DNA from: an uncultured Chitinophagaceae bacterium
GTDB taxonomy: Bacteria; Bacteroidota; Bacteroidia; Chitinophagales; Chitinophagaceae
Direction: 5' to 3'
DNA length: 11,200 nt
NCBI GenBank assembly: GCA_946885665.1
Contig: CAMPGT010000132.1
Location: 1 to 11,200, forward strand
Below, piece by piece: positions 1 through 6,486 of the stretch (within the stretch, counting starts at the first letter, position 1; each line of letters begins with the position of its first letter). Made by a program: the position numbers and the translations under genes. The notes beneath the pieces were generated by a model. It did not search any database, was not told where the DNA came from, and saw only the letters and a list, made by a program, of their open reading frames with translations.

Positions 1-2
1 GC

Positions 3-257
3 ATCATACCGGTCACACCACGGGGTACTTTCACCCTCAAAACCAAGCCCGCTTATTCGGGAAGCCGTCTGTTAAGCACCATCAACCTGAAAAACGCAAC
101 GGTTTACCGGTCGATCATCACTTATCAGAAAGGCAATACCGTTTTCATCATGCCGTCTAAGCTTCGGATGAGCAATGCAAGGCTTTCTTTCAATTCCAAT
201 GCAGGTATAAGGTCCAACCTCAACCTGCTGGACCTGAAACTTAACCTTTGCCGTTAA
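3..257 (+). CDS. C-terminal part of an unrecognised protein (cut by window edge)
   Basis: Reading frame 3 is open from the window edge to a TAA at 255-257, giving 84 residues, whereas the other two plus frames meet stops at about 73-75 and 167-169. The visible protein is basic and rich in Asn, Ser and Leu, and alternates short polar and hydrophobic stretches, which would suit a beta-rich secreted or surface domain, but that is only an impression. The last residues are LKLNLCR. I do not recognise a family. It converges on the next gene with only six bases between the two stop codons, which supports it being a genuine gene end. The start and most of the protein lie outside the window, so function cannot be assigned. 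Confidence 0.55.
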   Translation: MIPVTPRGTFTLKTKPAYSGSRLLSTINLKNATVYRSIITYQKGNTVFIMPSKLRMSNARLSFNSNAGIRSNLNLLDLKLNLCR

Positions 258-263
258 TTTCTC

Positions 264-926
264 TTACTTTTTGTTCGCCCTGATCTTCTTGCTTTCTTCG
301 TAAGTCATTTCGCGGTATCCGCTTGTCGGTATGTCAAATCGCGACGCGGGAACCGGGTTGAGGTTTATTCTCGATACGGTGTACTTTATTGTAAGGTTCC
401 GCTGTGTCAATTCATATTCCAGCGGCAACCCGTTGAGGTTCCGGAAGTGATAGTCGTATTCCTTGTTTTCGGGCACCAGGTCGGGGGTGTAATAAACGGT
501 AAACTTCGACCCGTCGCCCATGGTAGCCTCGGCCTTAACGCATTTATAGCCCGCTATTTCGCGTGTTTCGCCGGTATTCTTAAAGGTGATGCCGGCATAG
601 CGCGCGTTTTTCTCCTGCCAGTCTTTCGAGCTCATGCGGATCAGCAGCTTCTGCCCGCTCACTTCCCTCAGCACCACTGCGGTGCCTGTTTTTGAATCAT
701 GAACCGTAGTAGAGGAAAACAGGGCGCTCACCATTTCGGAGCGGCTCAGGTTGCCTTTGAGGTAGATGGTGGTGGTGGCGCCGTCGAATGCATCGGCCAT
801 ACGGGGCTGTGAGTTGCCTGTGGTCACCTTAGCGTCGTAAACAAGGGTAAGCTCCGATATCTTTCTCTGCCCCGTTGATGAAAACATCGCACAAAAAGAT
901 ATTATAAATAACAAGGTGTTTTTCAT
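264..926 (-). CDS. secreted GLPGLI/DUF4412-like protein
   Basis: This is a 220-residue protein with a signal peptide (hydrophobic residues about 4-14, likely cleavage near STGQ at 17-20), so it is exported to the periplasm or beyond. The rest resembles the small Bacteroidota secreted proteins grouped as GLPGLI or DUF4412. It has an IAGYKC segment (124-129) followed by a DG-x-x-F-x-V-Y-Y-T stretch (138-147), then LNGLPLEYEL (164-173), and near the end a PASRFDIP segment (193-200) that matches the family's habit of closing with a short 'F-x-I-P-x-x-Y' strand. The biochemical role of these families is unknown. The start codon ATG at 924-926 directly precedes a classic signal peptide, so the start is well supported. 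It lies downstream of yidC in the same direction, but a 120-base gap with a palindrome lies between them, so it is probably not simply part of a yidC operon. The family assignment is from pattern memory, not a search. Confidence 0.72.
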   Translation of the reverse strand: MKNTLLFIISFCAMFSSTGQRKISELTLVYDAKVTTGNSQPRMADAFDGATTTIYLKGNLSRSEMVSALFSSTTVHDSKTGTAVVLREVSGQKLLIRMSSKDWQEKNARYAGITFKNTGETREIAGYKCVKAEATMGDGSKFTVYYTPDLVPENKEYDYHFRNLNGLPLEYELTQRNLTIKYTVSRINLNPVPASRFDIPTSGYREMTYEESKKIRANKK

Positions 927-983
927 ACTGTCGTGTAAGATAGTATAAAGACGTCGAAAAGGGAAGGGACGTTGGCAGGCGGA

Positions 984-1035
984 GGTTCACCCCGGCGCTT
1001 CGCGCCACCCGCGTCAGCGAGGGATATTGTGAACC
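984..1035. repeat. nested palindrome (REP-like or terminator-like) after yidC
   Basis: In the 120-base gap between yidC and the secreted-protein gene, GGTTCAC (984-990) pairs with GTGAACC (1029-1035). Inside it a compact GC hairpin is formed by GGCGC (994-998), a TTC loop, and GCGCC (1002-1006). The block is visibly more GC-rich than its flanks. It sits 12 bases after the yidC stop, where a terminator would be expected, but no clear run of T follows in the direction of yidC transcription. It could therefore be a REP-like intergenic palindrome, an mRNA 3'-end stabiliser or a Rho-linked structure. Only one copy is visible in this window. Confidence 0.5.
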
Positions 1036-1046
1036 GTGAGAGGGTT

Positions 1047-2858
1047 TTAACTTTTCTTCCCTTTCTTCTGTGTATCCTGCAGTTTCTTTTGCGTTTCCTG
1101 CATCTGCTCGAACTTCTCCTGCCACTTCGGTTTCACCTTCGGCTTTTTCCTGTTCGCATCAATCTTGGCCAGGATCTGATCGTGATCTATAATATAGGTG
1201 TTGATCACCCATTGCAATACGAGCGTAATCACGTTCGAAACCGTGTAGTACCATGTAAGCGCGGAAGGAAGGCTGTTGAAAACAAACAGGAGTACGAACG
1301 GAAAAATATAGGGCATGTACTTGAGCGCCGGATTACTCTGATCGGGCGTCATGTTCATGTTGTATATCGAAATCAAAAAACTCGTTGCCACCGCAAGAAT
1401 AGTGAACAGGCTCAGGTGGTTACCCAACCCCCAGATGTGAATAGGGAAACGAAGGATGGCATCGTAACTGGAAAGATCTTCCGCCCACAAAAAGCTCACT
1501 CCCCTCAAATCGATATTGGAATTAAAGAAACTGTAGAGGGCGAAGAAGATTGGTATCTGCAGCAAAGCTGGTATACAACCACCCAGCGGGTTAACGCCGG
1601 CCTCCCTGAACAGTTTCATTTGCTCCATCCCCACCTGCTGCTGGTCGTTGCCCAGGCGCTGCTTCATTTTTTCGATCTCGGGCCGCAACGCTCTCATTTT
1701 TGCGCCACTCAGGTAACTGGTGTACACCAGCGGCGACGTCAATAACCGGATAAACAGTGTCAGCAATCCGATCACAATACCCAGGCTGCCGACAAAGCTG
1801 CTGAAGAAATTGAAAATCGGCATCACGATGTACTTGTTGATCGGCCTTACAAACGCATAAAAATCCCTTCCGAGGTTCACGATCTTATCCATCTCCGGCG
1901 CCTGCTGTTTCAGAATCTGGTAGTCGTTGGGGCCATAGTACAGTTGCAACGGCACGTTCGCAAGGGCGCCCAGCGGCAGTTTCGCCTGCAGGTTCGCCGT
2001 TGTTTTGGCTATCTCGCGCGAGGTATCGGCGCTTTGCTTTACCCAGCTTACATTACCCGAATTAAATTGGTTCTTTCCAACAAGTGTGACATTGAAAAAC
2101 TGCTGTGCAACACTCACCCACTGAACGCCTTTTTCAAAAGTCTTCTGATCCCTGGAGAGGATGTAATCGAAATCTCCATCTTCATAAAAACATATGTTGG
2201 TGTGCTGGCGCTCGTACACCACGTCTTTTTCGCGCTGCATCACCTGCGATTGCCAAATCAGGTTAAAGGCACCCTGGGTCAACAATTTATCCGCACCGTT
2301 CATCTGGATGTTCCAGTCGATCATGTAGCTGCCGGGCCTCAACGTAAACTCGTGAACGATGGTGCCACCCGTCACATCCGCATGGAACGAAACCGTTTGG
2401 CTGTTATCGGCATTTTTGGTGACAACGCCCGGCTGAAAGAACAGTTCGCCGACCTGGGCGGCCTGGCCCTGTCCGGTGTTAACGGCATAGGATATTTTAT
2501 CAAACGCGCTTCCTGCAAGAACGACCGGCGTACTGTCAAACGACTTGTAGTTTTTCAGCTCCACCCTTTGCGGTTGGCCGCCCTTGTTGCTGAAAGTAAT
2601 TTTCAGCACTTCATTCTCAACAACAAACGACTCCTCTTTTGCGGCCGGCTTAATCACTGAATCGGCAGTGGTGGCCCTGGTAATGGAGGTATCGGTGGCA
2701 ATGCGAATGGAATCCTGAACGCGTTTCACAGCGGCAATGGAATCTTCACTGGCCTGTTTTTGTTTTTGGAGGTCCTGGCTGCTTTTAGTAGAGAGAAATA
2801 AATACAAAAACAGTAGTACGGCCAAAAGAACGAAGCCAATCACTGTATTGCGATCCAT
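1047..2858 (-). CDS. yidC: membrane protein insertase YidC (Oxa1 family)
   Basis: YidC inserts and folds inner-membrane proteins, alone or with the Sec translocon. From the chosen start the protein has 603 residues, normal for the two-domain form of Gram-negative bacteria. The N-terminal membrane helix (about 3-23) is followed by a low-complexity linker and the large periplasmic domain (about 75-330). The conserved Oxa1 core comes next: a helix containing FIRLLTSPL, with the Arg (371) that lies in the hydrophilic groove, then a charged cytoplasmic hairpin, then NPLGGCIPALLQIPIF (about 423-438), and two further membrane segments. The tail is Lys-rich with a likely coiled coil (about 570-603), as expected for ribosome contact. 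I chose the ATG at 2856-2858 because Bacteroidota YidC typically begins MDRNT; an in-frame ATG three codons upstream (2865-2867) is the alternative. pyrG lies just upstream in the same direction. Confidence 0.96.
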   Translation of the reverse strand: MDRNTVIGFVLLAVLLFLYLFLSTKSSQDLQKQKQASEDSIAAVKRVQDSIRIATDTSITRATTADSVIKPAAKEESFVVENEVLKITFSNKGGQPQRVELKNYKSFDSTPVVLAGSAFDKISYAVNTGQGQAAQVGELFFQPGVVTKNADNSQTVSFHADVTGGTIVHEFTLRPGSYMIDWNIQMNGADKLLTQGAFNLIWQSQVMQREKDVVYERQHTNICFYEDGDFDYILSRDQKTFEKGVQWVSVAQQFFNVTLVGKNQFNSGNVSWVKQSADTSREIAKTTANLQAKLPLGALANVPLQLYYGPNDYQILKQQAPEMDKIVNLGRDFYAFVRPINKYIVMPIFNFFSSFVGSLGIVIGLLTLFIRLLTSPLVYTSYLSGAKMRALRPEIEKMKQRLGNDQQQVGMEQMKLFREAGVNPLGGCIPALLQIPIFFALYSFFNSNIDLRGVSFLWAEDLSSYDAILRFPIHIWGLGNHLSLFTILAVATSFLISIYNMNMTPDQSNPALKYMPYIFPFVLLFVFNSLPSALTWYYTVSNVITLVLQWVINTYIIDHDQILAKIDANRKKPKVKPKWQEKFEQMQETQKKLQDTQKKGKKS

Positions 2859-2891
2859 GCTGCCCATTTATTCGAGATTTTTTTAGGAGTG

Positions 2892-2899
2892 CAAAGATA
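2892..2899 (-). promoter_or_regulatory. -7 promoter element for yidC
   Basis: The minus strand reads TATCTTTG here, an exact match to the Bacteroidota sigma-ABfr -7 consensus TAnnTTTG. It lies in the 48- to 57-base gap between pyrG and yidC, which would give a leader of about 20-30 bases. No clear TTG-type -33 element is seen about 20 bases upstream, which is already inside the end of pyrG. yidC may thus have its own promoter besides any read-through from pyrG. Confidence 0.5.
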
Positions 2900-2915
2900 G
2901 GGGTTCGTAACTCCT

Positions 2916-4565
2916 CTATATCATCTCGCCCTGCAGCGCCGGATTTTTCACCTGGTTTTTTAATTCCGAATAATTTTTTGCCGCGCTGATGAAGTTCACG
3001 AACACAGGCTGCGGATTTTCCACGGTGCTTTTCAACTCGGGGTGATACTGCACTCCTATGAAGAAGGGATGTGAAGGTAATTCAATGATCTCCACAAGAT
3101 TACTTTCAGGATTTTTACCGCTGGCTATCATACCCGCCTCCTGGAAGCGGTCGAGGTAGGCGTTGTTGAACTCCCAGCGGTGGCGGTGACGTTCGTAAAT
3201 GAGTGATTCGCCGTAAATGGATCTCGCCAGTGAATTTTCTTTCAGTTCACAGGGATAGGATCCCAGGCGCATGGTGCCGCCCTTCGCGGTCACTTTCTTC
3301 TGGTTTTCCATCAGGTCGATAACAGGGTCGGGGGTTGCCGGGTTCATTTCTGTGGAGTGGGCATCCTTCAATCCGAGTACATTCTTCGCAAATTCTATCA
3401 CGGCCATCTGCATGCCCAGGCAAATACCAAAGAACGGCAGGTTGCGCTCCCGCGAATATTTGACGGCGATGATTTTTCCTTCCACACCCCTGTGACCAAA
3501 TCCCGGCGCCACGAGCAAACCGTCAAGGTGCCCCAGTTTTTCGGCAACATTTTCTTCGGTGATGAATTCACTGTGCACGTTTACCACCTGCACCTTGCAT
3601 TCATTCATCGCGCCTGCATGCACAAACGCTTCAAGTATCGACTTGTAGGCATCCTGCAGCTCGATGTACTTACCTATGAGGCCGATGGTGACTTTACTTT
3701 TAGGGTATTTCAGCTTATCGAGGAACTCTTTCCATTTTGTGAGCTCGGGTTCCGCAAATTGCGTGATGTTGAGTTTTTTGAGACAGATGAGGTCCAGCTT
3801 TTCGCGCATCATCGCCAGGGGTACCTCGTAAATGCTGGCAGCATCGGCGGCCTCTATCACGGCCTCCTGTTTGACATTACAAAACAGGGCAATTTTTCTT
3901 CTGATATCTGATGACAGCGATTCTTCGGTACGACATACGATCACATCGGGATGAACGCCTTCCTGGCTCAGCATCTTCACGCTGTGCTGCGTGGGCTTTG
4001 TTTTTAACTCCTTCGCTGCCTTGAGGTACGGGATAAGTGTAAGATGAACGACAACGGTATCTTCTTCCGGCAGTTCCCATTGCAACTGGCGCAATGCTTC
4101 TATGAAGGGCAAGCTTTCAATGTCGCCAACGGTGCCGCCCAGCTCAGTGATGATGATGTCATAGTCTTTGCTCTGTCCCAGCAGCAGCATCCTGCGTTTT
4201 ATTTCATCGGTGATGTGCGGCACCACCTGTACAGTTTTTCCCAGGTACGCGCCATCGCGCTCCTTGTTGATAACGGTCTGGTATATGCGCCCGGTGGTTA
4301 CATTGTTCGCCTGCGTGGTGAAGATATTCAGGTATCGCTCATAGTGACCAAGGTCGAGGTCGGTTTCGGCGCCATCTTCCGTCACAAAACATTCGCCGTG
4401 TTCATACGGATTGAGCGTTCCCGGGTCGACGTTGATGTATGGATCGAACTTCTGAATGGTTACTCTCAGACCTCTTGCCTGCAGCAATTTTGCAAGTGAT
4501 GCAGCAATAATTCCTTTACCCAGGGAAGATGTAACTCCGCCCGTAACAAAAATGTACTTGGCCAT
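2916..4565 (-). CDS. pyrG: CTP synthase (glutamine-hydrolysing)
   Basis: PyrG makes CTP from UTP, ATP and glutamine, the last step of pyrimidine nucleotide synthesis. The protein has 549 residues, close to the usual 535-550. The N-terminal synthetase domain opens with the P-loop-like GGVTSSLGKG (9-18) and includes the conserved DPYINVDPGT segment (about 42-51) and the ELGGTVGDIE stretch (about 141-150). The class I glutamine amidotransferase domain follows from about residue 290. It has the oxyanion segment PGFGHRG, the nucleophile Cys382 in GICLGMQ, and the His508/Glu510 pair in YHPEL. I chose ATG at 4563-4565 because the protein then begins MAKYIFVTGG, the family's normal start; a TTG 16 codons upstream (4611-4613) would add an unconserved leader and is rejected. 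It is a separate transcription unit from the proC block, with its own promoter in the 122-base gap upstream. Confidence 0.97.
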   Translation of the reverse strand: MAKYIFVTGGVTSSLGKGIIAASLAKLLQARGLRVTIQKFDPYINVDPGTLNPYEHGECFVTEDGAETDLDLGHYERYLNIFTTQANNVTTGRIYQTVINKERDGAYLGKTVQVVPHITDEIKRRMLLLGQSKDYDIIITELGGTVGDIESLPFIEALRQLQWELPEEDTVVVHLTLIPYLKAAKELKTKPTQHSVKMLSQEGVHPDVIVCRTEESLSSDIRRKIALFCNVKQEAVIEAADAASIYEVPLAMMREKLDLICLKKLNITQFAEPELTKWKEFLDKLKYPKSKVTIGLIGKYIELQDAYKSILEAFVHAGAMNECKVQVVNVHSEFITEENVAEKLGHLDGLLVAPGFGHRGVEGKIIAVKYSRERNLPFFGICLGMQMAVIEFAKNVLGLKDAHSTEMNPATPDPVIDLMENQKKVTAKGGTMRLGSYPCELKENSLARSIYGESLIYERHRHRWEFNNAYLDRFQEAGMIASGKNPESNLVEIIELPSHPFFIGVQYHPELKSTVENPQPVFVNFISAAKNYSELKNQVKNPALQGEMI

Positions 4566-4594
4566 ATATTTCAGATTTTCTAGCGACCTAAGGG

Positions 4595-4617
4595 AAAAAA
4601 ACGTGGGATGCAATCCA
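4595..4617 (-). promoter_or_regulatory. terminator-like element in the pyrG leader
   Basis: In the untranslated leader of pyrG the minus strand forms a small hairpin: GGAT (4613-4616), a three-base loop, then ATCC (4606-4609), extendable by one T-A pair across a bulged C. Four bases later comes a run of seven T (4595-4601) followed by CCC. A second possible pairing, GACCT (4620-4624) with AGGTC (4585-4589), encloses the whole element. A weak stem plus a U-run resembles an attenuator, and pyrG is attenuated in some other bacteria, but the stem is short and the element may be accidental. Confidence 0.25.
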
Positions 4618-4627
4618 GAAGGTCATA

Positions 4628-4635
4628 CAAAGCTA
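4628..4635 (-). promoter_or_regulatory. -7 promoter element for pyrG
   Basis: The minus strand reads TAGCTTTG, an exact TAnnTTTG match. About 20 bases further upstream (4656-4660) the minus strand has GTTTT, a partial match to the TTTG-type -33 element. The predicted transcription start near 4621 would leave a leader of about 55 bases before the pyrG ATG. Position and direction fit a dedicated pyrG promoter. Confidence 0.55.
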
Positions 4636-4687
4636 CACCGATTTTTCCGAACGGGAAAACCGTGAACTGCATGTGGAAAAAATGAGA

Positions 4688-5506
4688 TTAAGATTTAAGG
4701 ATCTTGTTATAGCTCGCCACGACGCCCTTGATAAGCGAGGAGCTGAAGCCCCTGTGTTCCATTTCGTTAAGTCCGGCAATGGTGCATCCTTTCGGTGTGG
4801 TTACTTTATCTATTTCCGATTCGGGATGCGATCCTTTCTGCAAGAGCAGATCTGCCGCGCCTTTCACCGTTTGCGCAGCGATCAGGCTGGCAGTTTGCGC
4901 GTCAAAGCCGATCTCGATACCACCCTGTATATTGGCGCGGATGTAGCGCATCGCATACGCGGTCCCGCAGGCGCCCAGTACGGTGGCGGCGTCCATCAAC
5001 TTTTCGTCGATGGTCACTACTTTGCCCACAGTGGAAAAAACGTCGTTGATCAGCTTCACGTGTTCGGCCGAAGCGTTTGATGAACTCAGACACGTCATGC
5101 TTTCGCGAATCGCGATCGCAGTGTTCGGCATCGCCCGGAAAACAGGCAGTTTCTTTTTAACAACTTCTTCAATATCGCTAATGGTGACGCCGGTGAGCAC
5201 CGACACAAGTATATGCGAAGCAGTAAGATCTTTCCTTATTCCTTCAAGCACTTCCTTTACCTGGAAAGGCTTGACCGCCAGGATGATGATCTGCGATTTT
5301 TTCACCGCATCACTGTTAGCGGAAGTGATGACGGCTCCTTTTTTTTCGAGTGGCTTCAGCGCTGCCAGGTTTCTTTTTGTTATGATAATTTCCGAAGGTT
5401 TCGAAAATTTACTGGCAATGAGTCCTTCAGCTATGGCCGTTCCGAGGTTTCCGCCACCGATTATTGCGATGTTGTGGTTCATCCGCGTATTAGTGCTACG
5501 TTTCAT
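4688..5506 (-). CDS. proC: pyrroline-5-carboxylate reductase
   Basis: ProC reduces 1-pyrroline-5-carboxylate to L-proline with NAD(P)H, the last step of proline synthesis, in the cytoplasm. The 272 residues match the family length. The N-terminal Rossmann fold has GGGNLG (17-22), and the conserved FRAMPNTA segment lies at 123-130. The C-terminal dimerisation domain carries GACGTAYAMRY (178-188) and VTTPKGCTIAGL (235-246). In the better-known enzymes these two read GSGPAY and SPGGTT; from memory the Cys-containing versions are common in Bacteroidota, so they need not mean loss of activity. The ATG at 5504-5506 overlaps the hldD stop as ATGA, suggesting translational coupling. A second ATG at 5480-5482 (MNHNIAIIGG) sits closer to the fold and could be the real start. 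It is the last gene of the four-gene operon. Confidence 0.93.
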   Translation of the reverse strand: MKRSTNTRMNHNIAIIGGGNLGTAIAEGLIASKFSKPSEIIITKRNLAALKPLEKKGAVITSANSDAVKKSQIIILAVKPFQVKEVLEGIRKDLTASHILVSVLTGVTISDIEEVVKKKLPVFRAMPNTAIAIRESMTCLSSSNASAEHVKLINDVFSTVGKVVTIDEKLMDAATVLGACGTAYAMRYIRANIQGGIEIGFDAQTASLIAAQTVKGAADLLLQKGSHPESEIDKVTTPKGCTIAGLNEMEHRGFSSSLIKGVVASYNKILKS

Positions 5507-6486
5507 TTTGTAAAGATAGGAGACAAATAACCCTGTACATAATCCCTTATCCCCTCTTCCAATGAATAAAATGGTTCGCTGTAGCCGGCGTCGCGAAGCT
5601 TTTTCATATTTGCCTCGGTGAAATACTGGTATTTTTCGCGGATATCTTCCGGCATGTCAATGAAACGAATAGTCGGCGGAAGATCGAGCGCCGCGTAGGT
5701 GGACTTTACCAAATCGGCAAACGTCCTCGCCTTTCCCGTACCCAAATTATAGATGGCCGATGCGGGCCGCGTCTGCATCAGCCAAAAACAAACTTTCAGC
5801 ACGTCTTTCACGTAGATGAAATCACGTAGCTGTTCGCCATCCTTAAAATCCGGGCGGTGCGATTTGAACAATTTCACTTCGCTGTCTTTCCGGATTTGAT
5901 TGTAGGCGTGCCAAATCACGCTGGCCATGCGCCCCTTGTGGTATTCTTTGGGACCATACACATTGAAGAATTTCAGACCGGCCCAAAACGGCGGATGCGT
6001 GGACTGCTTCACCGCCCATTTGTCGAATTCGTTTTTCGACTCGCCATAAGGGTTCAATGGCTTCAGCTTTTCAATCACCTCATGCGAATCGTCGTACCCA
6101 TGTTCACCGGCGCCGTAGGTAGCTGCAGACGATGCGTATACGAGAGGAATTTTATGAGACGTGCAGTATGCCCATACTTTTTTTGAATACTCCAGGTTCA
6201 GCTTCCGGTGAATTTCATAATCAAATTCCGTGGTGTCGGTGCGCGCGCCCAGGTGGAAAATAAATGAAGGCGTGTGCACTTCATCTTTTAGCCAGTCGAA
6301 AAAGACATCGCGTTCCACTTTCGCGGTATAAGTAAGGTCATCAAGGTTGGGAAATTTGTCGCTGCGCGAAAATTCATCCACCAGCACGAGGTTGCGAAAT
6401 CCTTTTTCGTTGAGGTAACCGGCAAGGCAACTGCCGATGAAACCGGCTGCCCCCGTTACCACTATCAGATCATTAGTTGTTTGCAT
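5503..6486 (-). CDS. hldD: ADP-L-glycero-D-manno-heptose 6-epimerase
   Basis: HldD epimerises ADP-D-glycero-D-manno-heptose to the L-glycero form, the activated heptose used for the lipopolysaccharide inner core. It is a 327-residue short-chain dehydrogenase/epimerase with a bound NADP. The nucleotide motif TGAAGFIG is at 11-18, and the family-typical STTE-like segment appears as TDTTEFD (83-89). YASSAATYG (117-125) supplies the catalytic Ser/Thr region, with Tyr147 and Lys151 in PYGESK. KFFNVYGPKE (172-181) and HKGRMAS (183-189) are HldD hallmarks that separate it from UDP-glucose epimerases. RDFIYVKDV and YNLGTGKARTF further on also fit. The start at 6484-6486 makes it overlap the end of purL by 14 bases, and its stop overlaps proC, so it lies in the middle of a coupled operon. 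No hldE or gmhA gene is visible here, so the rest of the pathway must be elsewhere. Confidence 0.92.
   Translation of the reverse strand: MQTTNDLIVVTGAAGFIGSCLAGYLNEKGFRNLVLVDEFSRSDKFPNLDDLTYTAKVERDVFFDWLKDEVHTPSFIFHLGARTDTTEFDYEIHRKLNLEYSKKVWAYCTSHKIPLVYASSAATYGAGEHGYDDSHEVIEKLKPLNPYGESKNEFDKWAVKQSTHPPFWAGLKFFNVYGPKEYHKGRMASVIWHAYNQIRKDSEVKLFKSHRPDFKDGEQLRDFIYVKDVLKVCFWLMQTRPASAIYNLGTGKARTFADLVKSTYAALDLPPTIRFIDMPEDIREKYQYFTEANMKKLRDAGYSEPFYSLEEGIRDYVQGYLSPIFTK

Noticed and set aside
829..1125. A 98-codon minus-strand frame spanning the yidC end, the gap and the start of the secreted-protein gene
   Set aside because: It overlaps two better-supported genes out of frame and its translation shows no family features.
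972..1745. A 257-codon open frame on the plus strand opposite yidC
   Set aside because: It lies antisense to the conserved YidC core, runs through the intergenic palindrome, and its translation is rich in His, Arg and Leu with no recognisable domain. It is a shadow of yidC codon usage.
1944..2660. A 238-codon open frame on the plus strand opposite the YidC periplasmic domain
   Set aside because: It is antisense to an intact conserved gene, has a composition typical of reverse-complement shadows, and has no promoter or family resemblance.
4566..4613. N-terminal extension of pyrG from a TTG at 4611-4613
   Set aside because: The added 16 residues are not conserved and precede the family's normal MAKYIFVTGG start. 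They also fall in the leader with the T-run element.
4643..4659. Hairpin TTTTCC-GAACG-GGAAAA as a terminator for the proC operon
   Set aside because: The six-pair stem is real, but no T-run follows it on the minus strand and it overlaps the putative -33 region of the pyrG promoter. The pairing may be accidental.
4983..5513. A 176-codon plus-strand frame with hydrophobic stretches opposite proC
   Set aside because: The hydrophobic look comes from reading Rossmann-fold and Lys/Glu-rich codons in reverse. ProC on the other strand explains the region fully.
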